NCBI RefSeq assembly: GCF_001613505.1
Contig: NZ_BDCM01000003.1
Coordinates: forward strand, 248,001 to 312,000
Source: Nocardia mikamii NBRC 108933
GTDB lineage: Bacteria > Actinomycetota > Actinomycetes > Mycobacteriales > Mycobacteriaceae
Reading direction: 5' to 3'
Length of the DNA stretch: 64,000 nt
This document shows positions 18,858-26,905 of this stretch, in pieces; position 1 is the stretch's first letter, and each line of letters opens with the position of its first letter. The translations under genes and the position numbers were made by a program. The notes below the pieces were generated by a model that was given only the letters and a program-made list of their open reading frames with translations, was not told where the DNA came from and made no database searches.

Positions 18858-18953
18858 GTGGTCTTAACCTTCGAGATTCTGCTGGTCATCTGCTCCGTGC
18901 TGATCGCCTGGTTCGGGCTGTACGTCCTCTACCGGCTCTTCACCGAGTCGTGA
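18858..18953 (+). CDS. 31-residue membrane peptide upstream of nitrobindin-like gene
   Basis: The frame from GTG 18858 encodes [20 protein letters not shown] followed by [11 protein letters not shown]. One continuous hydrophobic helix is flanked by an acidic N-side residue and an Arg on the C-side. The stop codon overlaps the next start (GTGA at 18950-18953), so translation is coupled. No ribosome site is present; the TAAACT box 7 bases upstream implies a leaderless start. I do not recognise the family. A small membrane protein partnered with the downstream protein, or an upstream ORF tuning its translation, are both possible. Confidence 0.65.
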   Translation: MVLTFEILLVICSVLIAWFGLYVLYRLFTES

Positions 18954-19741
18954 CCGATTCGGCGAGCGAGAACGTCGAAAACGCAGCGACCAACGGTCAC
19001 GCCTCACAGGCGCACGCCGAGGGGCGCGAGCCCGATGACGCGGCTCGCCGCAGTACGGATGATGCGGCTCGCCGCAGTTCCGATGATGCGGCTCGCCGCA
19101 GTACGGATGACGCGGCTCGCCGCAGTGGCGACGAGGCGGTAGCCGACGCTGCCGAGCGCGCCAAATCCACCGGCGGCCGCAACATCCCGCAGCTGCCGGG
19201 GTTGCCGCTGCCCGAGGACACCGCGAATCTGCGGCTGGGTCCCGATCTGAGCGCCTCCATGCTCGCGCTGCTGCCCCTGGTGGGCGTCTGGCGCGGGGAG
19301 GGCGAGGGCAACGATCCCGAGCGCGGCGGCGACTACCACTTCGGCCAGCAGATCATCGTCTCCCACGACGGCGGCGACTATCTGTCCTGGGATTCCCGTT
19401 CCTGGGTCATCGACGCCGAAGGCGACTACTCCGGCCCCGATCTGCGTGAAAGCGGCTTCTGGCGGGTCGGCATCGACGGCGACGACGAGGTCATCGAACT
19501 CCTGCTGACCCACAGCTCCGGAATCGTCGAACTCTTCTACGGTCAGGCCCTGACCCAGTCGTCCTGGGAACTGGCCACCGATGTCGTGATCCGCAGCCAG
19601 TCCGGCGCGGTGGTCGGCGGCGCCAAACGCCTGTACGGCATCGTCGAAGGTGGCGACCTCGGCTACGTCGAGGAACGAGTGGAAGCCGACGGCGCCCTGA
19701 AGCCCCGCCTCTCCGCCCGCCTCCAGCGCTACATCGGCTGA
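18950..19741 (+). CDS. Nitrobindin-like (FABP-type beta-barrel) protein
   Basis: 263 residues, resembling mycobacterial Rv0813c. The N-terminal 75 residues are hydrophilic and include four 8-residue repeats ([12 protein letters not shown], about 29-60). The barrel starts near 95 with the nitrobindin motif [12 protein letters not shown]. True nitrobindins bind heme through a C-terminal His. Here the equivalent segment reads [13 protein letters not shown] with no His, so heme binding and peroxynitrite isomerase activity are doubtful and a lipid or other ligand is more likely. GTG 18950 overlaps the stop of the 31-residue peptide gene. Confidence 0.85.
   Translation: MTDSASENVENAATNGHASQAHAEGREPDDAARRSTDDAARRSSDDAARRSTDDAARRSGDEAVADAAERAKSTGGRNIPQLPGLPLPEDTANLRLGPDLSASMLALLPLVGVWRGEGEGNDPERGGDYHFGQQIIVSHDGGDYLSWDSRSWVIDAEGDYSGPDLRESGFWRVGIDGDDEVIELLLTHSSGIVELFYGQALTQSSWELATDVVIRSQSGAVVGGAKRLYGIVEGGDLGYVEERVEADGALKPRLSARLQRYIG
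19034..19129 (+). repeat. Four tandem 24-bp repeats inside the nitrobindin-like gene
   Basis: Units of GATGAYGCGGCTCGCCGCAG plus four variable bases start at 19034, 19058, 19082 and 19106. They encode DDAARRS followed by T, S, T or G. They keep the frame and are the likely product of slippage or unequal exchange. Confidence 0.9.
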
Positions 19742-19786
19742 GCCGAGCCCGGGCAACGTCGGCCCTGATCTCAGGCGGAAAGAGCA
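19742..19786. other. Spacer between nitrobindin-like gene and structured element
   Basis: This is the left end of a 355-base gap without a long ORF (19742-20096). It holds nothing recognisable. The rest of the gap contains the structured element at 19787-19858 and the 12-codon ORF at 19945-19983. Confidence 0.5.
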
Positions 19787-19858
19787 CGGCCCCCGAGCCT
19801 TACCGCGGAGACTGGTCTCTCGCGGTCCCGGTCGGACAAACCGGGGGCTCGGGGGCCG
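19787..19858 (-). terminator. Three-way-junction structure acting as bidirectional terminator
   Basis: A closing stem of 13 bp, CGGCCCCCGAGCC (19787-19799) with GGCTCGGGGGCCG (19846-19858), encloses two further hairpins. One pairs 19803-19811 with 19816-19825, looped by CTGG, with one bulged base. The other pairs CCCGGT (19827-19832) with ACCGGG (19840-19845). The unpaired linkers are only 3, 1 and 0 bases, so the junction is compact. Its place between convergent transcripts fits termination, but it is more elaborate than a normal terminator and could be a structured RNA. Confidence 0.6.
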
Positions 19859-19944
19859 GGTGACTGCCTGGGATTAGTTCAGCGCTCGCGCGGGGACCGA
19901 ATCCACTGCAGCGGGCCGCGGTTCGAAGACCGCGGCTGTGGCGC

Positions 19945-19983
19945 TCAACCGGCAGCCACCTCACGCGTCCTCTGAATAACCAT
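19945..19983 (-). CDS. 12-codon ORF with strong ribosome site downstream of cydC
   Basis: On the - strand AAAGGAGGTGG is followed 8 bases later by an ATG opening a frame that reads MVIQRTREVAAG and TGA. The site is about 110 bases after the cydC stop. After the stop come an inverted repeat (CCGCGGT near 19936-19930 with ACCGCGG, 19922-19916) and then the three-way junction. The same frame stays open for 21 codons past the TGA (including LQWIRSPRER) before a second TGA. It could be a leader peptide, a micro-protein, or part of a small RNA. I do not recognise it. Confidence 0.5.
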   Translation of the reverse strand: MVIQRTREVAAG

Positions 19984-20096
19984 TCTTCGAACCACCTCCT
20001 TTCCCGTGTACAGACGAAACTACCGGCCGCGGGCGAGGGGCCGCAACGGATTTTTCGCAGAGCCGAATCCCGGCGCCGACCTGGGCGTTCGCCGGA

Positions 20097-21971
20097 TCAG
20101 GCGGTGACGCGGCGAGTGATCGATATCTCGCCGCCGGGTGCCACCGTGACCACGGTGTCGGCGCCGTGATCGGGGGGCAGCTGATGGGTGACGACGACCA
20201 CCGTGCGGTCCGGGTCGACGAGCCCGCTGGTTTCGTCGAGCAGCGCGCGCAGCAGTTCGGCACCCGCCCCCGCCTCCATATGTTCGGTGGGTTCGTCCAG
20301 CAGCAGGGTGTCGGCGGGGGCGACCAGAGCGCGCGCCAGCAGCAGACGGCGGCGCTGCCCGCCCGAGAGTGCGGCCGCGCCGCCGACCAGATCCGTGTCC
20401 ACCCCGTCCGGCAGGGCGTCGAGCCACGGACCGGAACCGACCGCGCGCACAGCGTTTTCGGCCTCCGCATCGGTCACGTCGCCGCGCGCCACCCGGAGGT
20501 TCTCCAGGACGGACGTACCGAAGACGTGGGCGTCCTCGGCGAAGAAGGTCCGGCCGGCGCGCGGTGTGTCGAACAGTCCGGCCCAGCTCATCAGCAGCGT
20601 GGTCTTACCCGCCCCGCTCGGGCCGATCACCGCGATCCGGCGGCCCGGCGGAAGGTCGGGCAGGGCGCGAATCAGCCGTGCGCGCAGATCACCGGACGCG
20701 CCATCGGCCGGCGCCGAGGCATCGTCGTCGACAGCGACAGCCCGCGCCGCCGGCTCGGCCGGGTCGAGGGCACGAATGCGGCGCAGGGCGGCGCGGCCCT
20801 TGGTGAGGGCCTGCGCCGCGGCGGGCAGCACCGCCACGGCCTCGAATGCCGACAGTGGCAGCAACACCAGTATCGCGAAGGCCATCGGGGTGATACCGCC
20901 CGCCGGTGCGGGTTGCAGGGGCTCGGCCGATGCGCCGAAGCCGTTGCCGTACAACACGATTCCGATCAGCAACGCGCCGAGCACGCTGGCTCCGACGGAC
21001 AGCGGGGTCGCCGCGGCCGCCCAGGCGCTGCGTGCGGCCGCCCGGTCCTCGGCGCGCACCGCGCGTGCCGACGCGGTCGTGGCCGCCGTCATCGCCGCGT
21101 CGAGCCGTCCGGCGACTCGTAGCTCGGCGGCGTGATCGAGCACGGTGACGGCCGCGGCCCGGAACTCGCCACGATCGGATTGCACGGCCAGTTCGGCGTC
21201 CCTGGCCGCCCGCGCGGACAGCCAGGGCGCGAACCCGCCGGAGACCAGCAGGGCGACCGCGAGGATCACACCGGCCGGCACGGAAATGGTCGCGAGCAGG
21301 GCGACGGCGGCGACCGAGAGCAGGATCGCCACCACGATGGGAACCACCGCCCGCACGATCACCGCGCCCAGGTCAGAGATATCGGCGCCGATCCGGGTGA
21401 GCAGATCGCCCCGGCGCAGTAGACCGGTCCCCCGTCCGGCACCGCTACCCGAGTCCGGACGGCCGGCTTCTCCCGCAGGTGCCAGGCCCGCGGGCCGACG
21501 TCGCAGCCGCTCGGCTCGACCGGCATCGCGCGAGTCGCCCGCGCTCTCACGCCGCAGCGTGGACGACGAACCAGAAGCACCGTCGGCGCCGCGTTCCGTC
21601 GAACCGGTGACGTCGCCCTCGGACCGGCCGTCGCGTCGCAGGGTCCAGAAATCGGCGCGGGCGAGAGCCGCGTATACCGACGTACGGGCGGTGGTCATCG
21701 CGCGCAGTGCCACGTCGTGGGTCGCCAGCCGCTCGATGTAGCGGAACAGCCCGCGGGAGATACCCAGCGCCCGCACCGCGACCACGGCGACGCTGAGGTC
21801 CAGCACCGGCGGCATCTGCCACGCCCGCGCGATCAGCCACGCCGCCAACGCCGCCAACGCCAGTCCACTGCCCAGCGCGATCGTCCCCCAGCAGATCGAT
21901 ACGACCACGCGCCACGGCGAGATCTCCGAAATTCGCCGCAGCTCTCGTAGTTCGGACCACAGGGATTTCAC
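20097..21971 (-). CDS. cydC: Thiol-reductant ABC exporter subunit CydC
   Basis: Half of the heterodimeric CydDC exporter of cysteine/glutathione-type thiols needed for cytochrome bd assembly. About 624 residues: an N-terminal six-helix membrane domain and a C-terminal ATPase with Walker A GPSGAGKTTL, signature LSGGQRRRLLLARA and Walker B TLLLDEPTEHME. A hydrophilic insert of about 75 residues (roughly 114-188, Arg/Gly/Ser-rich) interrupts the membrane domain between FWTLRR and LLRRGDLL. GTG 21971 overlaps the cydD stop (GTGA) and has a GGGGAG site. Confidence 0.92.
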   Translation of the reverse strand: MKSLWSELRELRRISEISPWRVVVSICWGTIALGSGLALAALAAWLIARAWQMPPVLDLSVAVVAVRALGISRGLFRYIERLATHDVALRAMTTARTSVYAALARADFWTLRRDGRSEGDVTGSTERGADGASGSSSTLRRESAGDSRDAGRAERLRRRPAGLAPAGEAGRPDSGSGAGRGTGLLRRGDLLTRIGADISDLGAVIVRAVVPIVVAILLSVAAVALLATISVPAGVILAVALLVSGGFAPWLSARAARDAELAVQSDRGEFRAAAVTVLDHAAELRVAGRLDAAMTAATTASARAVRAEDRAAARSAWAAAATPLSVGASVLGALLIGIVLYGNGFGASAEPLQPAPAGGITPMAFAILVLLPLSAFEAVAVLPAAAQALTKGRAALRRIRALDPAEPAARAVAVDDDASAPADGASGDLRARLIRALPDLPPGRRIAVIGPSGAGKTTLLMSWAGLFDTPRAGRTFFAEDAHVFGTSVLENLRVARGDVTDAEAENAVRAVGSGPWLDALPDGVDTDLVGGAAALSGGQRRRLLLARALVAPADTLLLDEPTEHMEAGAGAELLRALLDETSGLVDPDRTVVVVTHQLPPDHGADTVVTVAPGGEISITRRVTA

Positions 21972-24211
21972 GGCGTCCACTCCCCCGTCCTCGCCGGGCC
22001 GCTGCCGATCGGCGCAACGGGCGTGCCCGGTGGGTGCTCATCGCCACCCGGCACCTGGCCCGCCCGATCTGCGACGTGCTCCGGACCATCCGATTCGCGA
22101 GCCCGCTCGGGGCACGTTTTCGCGTCCGCGTCCCCGGTGCGCTCCGGCACACCATCCGACCGCGAGGTACCTGGCCCGGAACAGGTGGCGTCCTGTCCTT
22201 CCGTGCCCGGGGATTCGGGGTGACGATCCGCGCCGCCGGGAAGGTCGCGATTTTCGCGAAAGCCATCGCCCGTGCGCCGAGCCCGCCCTGCGGCGCGATT
22301 CGCCAGTCCTTCTTCGAGGTCGTCGCACGCCCGCGAACCGCCGAACCCGTCGATCGGTGGCTGCGCCCGGCCACGGTCGAGATAGGCCGGCTCCTGTTGC
22401 GCGGCAGGATGTTCCGCCGGATTCGACGCCGTCCGAGCGCGTACCTCGATGATGTGATCGGCGATCGCGAGGACCGACGGCCGGTGCGCTACCACGACGA
22501 CCGTCGCACCCGCGCGGGCCCGTTCGGTGAGGGCGGCGAGAACGGTGGCTTCGCTGCGCTCGTCGAGATGGGCGGTGGGCTCGTCGAACAGCAGAATCGG
22601 GCGGTCGGCGGCCAGTACACGTACCAATGCCAGGCGTTGGCGCTGGCCGAGGGACAGGCCGAGGCCACCGGGGCCCGACACGGTGTCCCACCCGTCCGGA
22701 AGTTCGGCGAGGACCTCGTCGAAACCCGTTGCCGCGCAGGCCTTGTCGACGGCTGCGGCGCGGCGGGCCGCCTCGTCGCCGTTCTCACCGCACCCGGCCG
22801 CGCGGGCTCGGGCGCCGAAGAGTTCGAGGTTCTCGCGCAAGGTGCCGGGCAGCAGCACCGGGCGTTGCGGCAACCAGGCGATATGCGACCACCATACGTC
22901 CGGATCGAACTCGCCGACCGGGCGCCCGCCCACCAGAACCGCACCCCGGTCCGGTGACATCAAACCCAATATCACTTGCAGCGCAGTCGATTTCCCGCTT
23001 CCGTTGGGGCCGACGAGAGCGGTCACCGCCCCCGGACGCAGCACACCCGACAATCCGGCGGGGGCGTCCCCGTCCCGCGCGCGCACCCACACATCACACA
23101 GCTCGATATCTTCGGCCCCCGGTTCGACCGTCGCCGGGACTCGCACCGCGGGCGGTTCGCCGTATCGCCGAGCCGTGGGGGCATCTGCCCGGGGAGATCC
23201 GCTGGGCACGTGGCCCGCGACCGAGCCGTCCGGGTCCAAAACCCCGAAAGCTCGTTCGGCAGCGGCCATTCCGTCCTGCGCGGCATGGAATCTCTCCCCG
23301 ACCGCACGCAGCGGCAGATAGACCTCCGGGGCGAGGATCAGGCCCAGCAGGCCCGCATACAACCCCATATGCCCGAAGACCAGCCGCATGCCGATCGACA
23401 CGGCGACCAGTGCCACGCACAGGGTGGCCAGCATTTCCAGCACCATCGACGACAGGAACGCCATCCGCAGTGTCGCCATGGTCCGCTTGTGCAGCGCCTC
23501 GCCCAGTTCGCGGACGCGATGTCGCATGGTCGGCGAACCGTCTTCGGCCGCACCGGTTTCCCGGCCGAGCGCCCGCAGCGTCGGCATCCCGGCGAACAGG
23601 TCGAGCATCTGCTCCGACAGCCGGGTGGTGGCGGCCAGGGCGTCGGCGGCACGGCCCTGGGTCATCAGCCCGATCAGGATCATGAAGATCGGGATCAACG
23701 GCAGCGTCACCAGGATGATGATCGCCGCGGCGAGGTCGTGCACGGCGATCACGGTCAGCACGATGGGCGGTACCAGCATCGCGAGCAGCAGCGCCGGCAG
23801 ATAGCCGGTGAGGTAGGCGCGCAGACCGCCCAGTCCGTCGCCGACCACCACCGCGAGTTCGGTACGCCGGCTTTCCATTTCGCGCGGCGGCAGGGCGGCT
23901 CCGGCGGCCAGCACGGAATTCTCCAGTTCCGCGACCACCTGCGCTCCGGCCCGATGCGCGAGCCGCGACTGCCACCAGCTCGCCAGCGTCCGCACCGCGA
24001 TGGCTGCCGCCAGGATCGCCAGCTCGGCCGTCCACGCGCCGACCGTGCGCCGGCCGGGATCGGTGATGACGCCCGCCGCGATCCGGGCCAGCATCAGCGC
24101 CGCGACCACGATGCCCGCCGTGATGACCAGCGACAGTCCCACGCTGACGATCAGGTAGCGGCGGGCCGAGCGGGCGTGGCGCCACAGCCGGGGGTCGACG
24201 GGTCGGGCCAT
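21968..24211 (-). CDS. cydD: Thiol-reductant ABC exporter subunit CydD
   Basis: The partner of CydC, 747 residues. It has six membrane helices in the first about 330 residues, then an ATPase domain with Walker A GPNGSGKST, signature LGLSLGQRQRLALVRVL and Walker B ILLFDEPTAHLD. Family members end soon after the H-loop segment VVVVAHRPSVLAIADHIIEV. Here about 155 further residues follow, hydrophilic and rich in Gly, Arg, Asp and Pro (for example DGFGGSRACDDLEEGLANRA), of unknown role. It starts 6 bases after the cydB stop and overlaps cydC. Confidence 0.92.
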   Translation of the reverse strand: MARPVDPRLWRHARSARRYLIVSVGLSLVITAGIVVAALMLARIAAGVITDPGRRTVGAWTAELAILAAAIAVRTLASWWQSRLAHRAGAQVVAELENSVLAAGAALPPREMESRRTELAVVVGDGLGGLRAYLTGYLPALLLAMLVPPIVLTVIAVHDLAAAIIILVTLPLIPIFMILIGLMTQGRAADALAATTRLSEQMLDLFAGMPTLRALGRETGAAEDGSPTMRHRVRELGEALHKRTMATLRMAFLSSMVLEMLATLCVALVAVSIGMRLVFGHMGLYAGLLGLILAPEVYLPLRAVGERFHAAQDGMAAAERAFGVLDPDGSVAGHVPSGSPRADAPTARRYGEPPAVRVPATVEPGAEDIELCDVWVRARDGDAPAGLSGVLRPGAVTALVGPNGSGKSTALQVILGLMSPDRGAVLVGGRPVGEFDPDVWWSHIAWLPQRPVLLPGTLRENLELFGARARAAGCGENGDEAARRAAAVDKACAATGFDEVLAELPDGWDTVSGPGGLGLSLGQRQRLALVRVLAADRPILLFDEPTAHLDERSEATVLAALTERARAGATVVVVAHRPSVLAIADHIIEVRARTASNPAEHPAAQQEPAYLDRGRAQPPIDGFGGSRACDDLEEGLANRAAGRARRTGDGFRENRDLPGGADRHPESPGTEGQDATCSGPGTSRSDGVPERTGDADAKTCPERARESDGPEHVADRAGQVPGGDEHPPGTPVAPIGSGPARTGEWTP

Positions 24212-24217
24212 CGGGAC

Positions 24218-25279
24218 CTACCGCGCGCCGCTGCGCATCGACAGGCCGATCGGCGCGGGGATCTGCTCGACGGTGATGCGCTTGCGGAAGACCCAGTACG
24301 TCCAGCCCTGGTAGATCAGCACGACCGGAGTCAGCACCACCGCGACCCAGCTCATCACGACCAGCGTGTAGTGCGTGGAGGAGGCGCTGACGGTGGGATG
24401 TCCGTCCACCATCCGGCCGTCGACGGTGAGCCCGTAGGCGGCGTCGATGGTGGACGGCAGCACGTACGGGAACAGTGCACCGAACAGCAGCACGATCGCG
24501 GCGACCACGGTGACGGCGGTGCCGGTGAATGCCCAGCCGTCACGGTGCCGCAGCACCGCACCGCCCGCGAGCAGCAGGCCGAAGACCGCCACGCCCAACG
24601 GAATCCACGTCCATCCCTGGCCGTGGGCCAACTGCGTCCACAGCGCGAACGCGCCGGCGACCACGGTGGCAGGCAACCAGACGACGCGGGCGATCCGCTC
24701 GGCGCTGTCACGAATATCGCCGCCGGTCTTCAAGGCGATGAAGACCGCACCGTGCAGGATGAACAACAGCAGCAACGTCAGGGCGCCGAGCAGACCGTAG
24801 GGGTTGATCAGGCCGAGCAGACCGCCCTCGATCTGCTTGTGCGCGTTCAGCTGTACCCCGTGCACGATATTCGCGAAGGCGAGCCCCCAGGCCAGCGCGG
24901 GCACCCAGGAACCGAAGACGATCGCGGCGTCACACCACCGGTACCAGCGCGGGTCGTGGATCTTGCCGCGCCATTCGATCGCCACCGCACGCACGATCAA
25001 CGCCACCAGGATCAGCAGCAGCGCCAGGTAGAACCCGGAGAACAGGCTGGCGTACCACTCCGGGAAGGCGGCGAACATCGCACCGCCGGCGGTGATCAGC
25101 CACACCTCGTTGCCGTCCCAGACCGGACCGATCGTGTTGAGTACGGCGCGTTTTCGCGTCTGGTCGCCGCGTCCGATGATCGGCATCAGTATTCCGACGC
25201 CGAAATCGAAGCCCTCGAGCACGAAGTAGCCGGTGAACAGCACACCGATCAGCAAGAACCAGAATTCGGGCAGACTCAT
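24218..25279 (-). CDS. cydB: Cytochrome bd ubiquinol/menaquinol oxidase subunit II
   Basis: Subunit CydB of the high-affinity terminal oxidase, in the cell membrane. 353 residues, starting MSLPEFWFLLIGVLFTGYF, followed by LEGFDFGVGIL typical of subunit II, with about eight to nine membrane helices and GPVWDGNEVWLI near residue 50. A GAGGAG site precedes ATG 25279. It lies 10 bases after cydA and 6 bases before cydD, all co-directional. Confidence 0.96.
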   Translation of the reverse strand: MSLPEFWFLLIGVLFTGYFVLEGFDFGVGILMPIIGRGDQTRKRAVLNTIGPVWDGNEVWLITAGGAMFAAFPEWYASLFSGFYLALLLILVALIVRAVAIEWRGKIHDPRWYRWCDAAIVFGSWVPALAWGLAFANIVHGVQLNAHKQIEGGLLGLINPYGLLGALTLLLLFILHGAVFIALKTGGDIRDSAERIARVVWLPATVVAGAFALWTQLAHGQGWTWIPLGVAVFGLLLAGGAVLRHRDGWAFTGTAVTVVAAIVLLFGALFPYVLPSTIDAAYGLTVDGRMVDGHPTVSASSTHYTLVVMSWVAVVLTPVVLIYQGWTYWVFRKRITVEQIPAPIGLSMRSGAR

Positions 25280-25289
25280 CCTCGGCTCC

Positions 25290-26738
25290 TCAGTACGCGA
25301 ACGAAAGCTTCTCGACCGCAGGCGTTTCCGTCTCGGTGGGTGGCGATTCGGGCCCCTCGATCACGTAGCGCCGCATGAGGAAGAACCACACGACGGCCAG
25401 GGCGCCGTACAGCACGGTGAAGACGATCAGCGACGTCAGCACGGTGCCGGCGGTATGTCCGGAGACGGCCTGCTGCACGGTCATCCGGATGGCCGGGTTA
25501 CCGGTCGGATTCGGTGCGACCACCCACGGTTGGCGGCCCATCTCGGTGAACACCCAGCCCGCGCTGTTGGCCAAAAACGGCGTCGGAATGCAGATCAGGC
25601 TCAGCCACTTGAACCAGGGCTGATCCGGTATCCGCCCGCGCCGGGTCATCCAGAAGCCCAGCAGCGCGATGGCGGCCGAACCGATCGCCCAGCCGATCAT
25701 GGCGCGGAAGGTCCAATAGGTGACGAACAGGTTGGGCCGGTAGTCGCCCGGGCCGTACTTGTCGTTGTAGCTGAGCTGAAGGTCCTTGACGCCCTGCAGT
25801 GTGACGTCGCTGAACTTGCCCACGGCGAGATACGGCAACACCCCGGGCACCTCGATCACGTGGGTGACGCTGTCGCAGTTGTTGTGCGTGCCGACGGTCA
25901 GCACCGAGAAGTCCGGGTCGGTTTGGGTGTGGCACAACGATTCCGCCGAGGCCATCTTCATCGGCTGCTGTTTGAACATCAGCTTGCCTTGGATGTCGCC
26001 GGTGAACACCAGCGCGATACCGGCGATCACGATCACCCACATACCGCAGCGGGCGGCCGGTCGCCACATGCTGCGAGCCTCGGCGAGCAGCTCCGGATGA
26101 CCTGAGCGGGCATTGCGGACCATCCACCAGCCGCCGATACCGGCCACGAAGGTGCCGGCCGTGAGAAACGCGCCCGCGACGACGTGCGGGAAGGCCGCCA
26201 GCGCGGTGTTGTTGGTCAGCAGCGCGCCGATGCTCTCCAGTTCGGCGCGGCCGGATTCGGGGTTGTAGCGGGCGCCGACCGGATGCTGCATGAACGAGTT
26301 CGCGGCGATGATGAAGTAGGCGGAGGCGTTCACACCGATCGCGACCAGCCAGATGGTGGCCAGGTGGATCAGTTTCGGCAGCCGCGACCAGCCGAAGATC
26401 CACAGGCCCAGGAAGGTCGATTCCAGGAAGAACGCGGCCAGGCCCTCCATGGCGAGCGGAGCGCCGAAGACGTCGCCGACGAAGCGCGAGTATTCGCTCC
26501 AGTTCATGCCGAACTGGAACTCCTGCACGATGCCGGTGGCGACGCCGAGTGCGAAGTTGATCATGAACAACTTGCCGAAGAACTTCGTCAGCCGGTACCA
26601 ATGATCCTTACCCGTGATCACCCACGCGGTCTGCATCCCGGCGACCAAGGGCGCGAGGCCGATGGTGAGCGGGACGAAGATGAAGTGATAGACGGTCGTG
26701 ATCCCGAACTGCCAACGTGAGACGTCGACGACATCCAT
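25290..26738 (-). CDS. cydA: Cytochrome bd oxidase subunit I
   Basis: The heme-bearing subunit that oxidises quinol and reduces oxygen without pumping protons; it serves low-oxygen and stress respiration. 482 residues with about nine membrane helices. The axial-heme His is in VYHFIFVPLTIG (His 18), the second conserved segment is GMNWSEYSRFVGDVFGAPLAMEG, and the GRQPWVV motif lies near the C-terminus. The quinol-binding loop is of the short type. ATG 26738 has an AGGAGG site; the eleven upstream codons are rejected. It is the first gene of cydABDC. Confidence 0.96.
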   Translation of the reverse strand: MDVVDVSRWQFGITTVYHFIFVPLTIGLAPLVAGMQTAWVITGKDHWYRLTKFFGKLFMINFALGVATGIVQEFQFGMNWSEYSRFVGDVFGAPLAMEGLAAFFLESTFLGLWIFGWSRLPKLIHLATIWLVAIGVNASAYFIIAANSFMQHPVGARYNPESGRAELESIGALLTNNTALAAFPHVVAGAFLTAGTFVAGIGGWWMVRNARSGHPELLAEARSMWRPAARCGMWVIVIAGIALVFTGDIQGKLMFKQQPMKMASAESLCHTQTDPDFSVLTVGTHNNCDSVTHVIEVPGVLPYLAVGKFSDVTLQGVKDLQLSYNDKYGPGDYRPNLFVTYWTFRAMIGWAIGSAAIALLGFWMTRRGRIPDQPWFKWLSLICIPTPFLANSAGWVFTEMGRQPWVVAPNPTGNPAIRMTVQQAVSGHTAGTVLTSLIVFTVLYGALAVVWFFLMRRYVIEGPESPPTETETPAVEKLSFAY

Positions 26739-26774
26739 CCGGCGGCCTCCTGTGTCATGCGGGACATCCACACG

Positions 26775-26794
26775 TACTACGACATGTCGTAGTA
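26775..26794 (-). promoter_or_regulatory. Perfect 20-bp palindrome in the cydA promoter region
   Basis: TACTACGACATGTCGTAGTA is its own reverse complement. It starts 37 bases upstream of the cydA ATG in a 167-base promoter gap. The TACTAC...GTAGTA arms resemble operators of BlaI/CopY-type winged-helix repressors, but the centre differs from the usual TACA-NN-TGTA. The identity of the regulator is open. Confidence 0.7.
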
Positions 26795-26905
26795 GAGCCT
26801 ACGCCGGAACAGCCGTGGGGCAACGAGTCCTACGTCACGACATTCCAACAATTATTGCTGCGCGGTAACGGGTTCCGATTCCGACGCTCCGCCACGACGG
26901 TCGAA

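Noticed and set aside
19034..19129. Could the regular 24-bp repeats be a CRISPR array?
   Set aside because: The units are contiguous without spacers, keep the reading frame and lie inside a coding gene. No cas genes are present.
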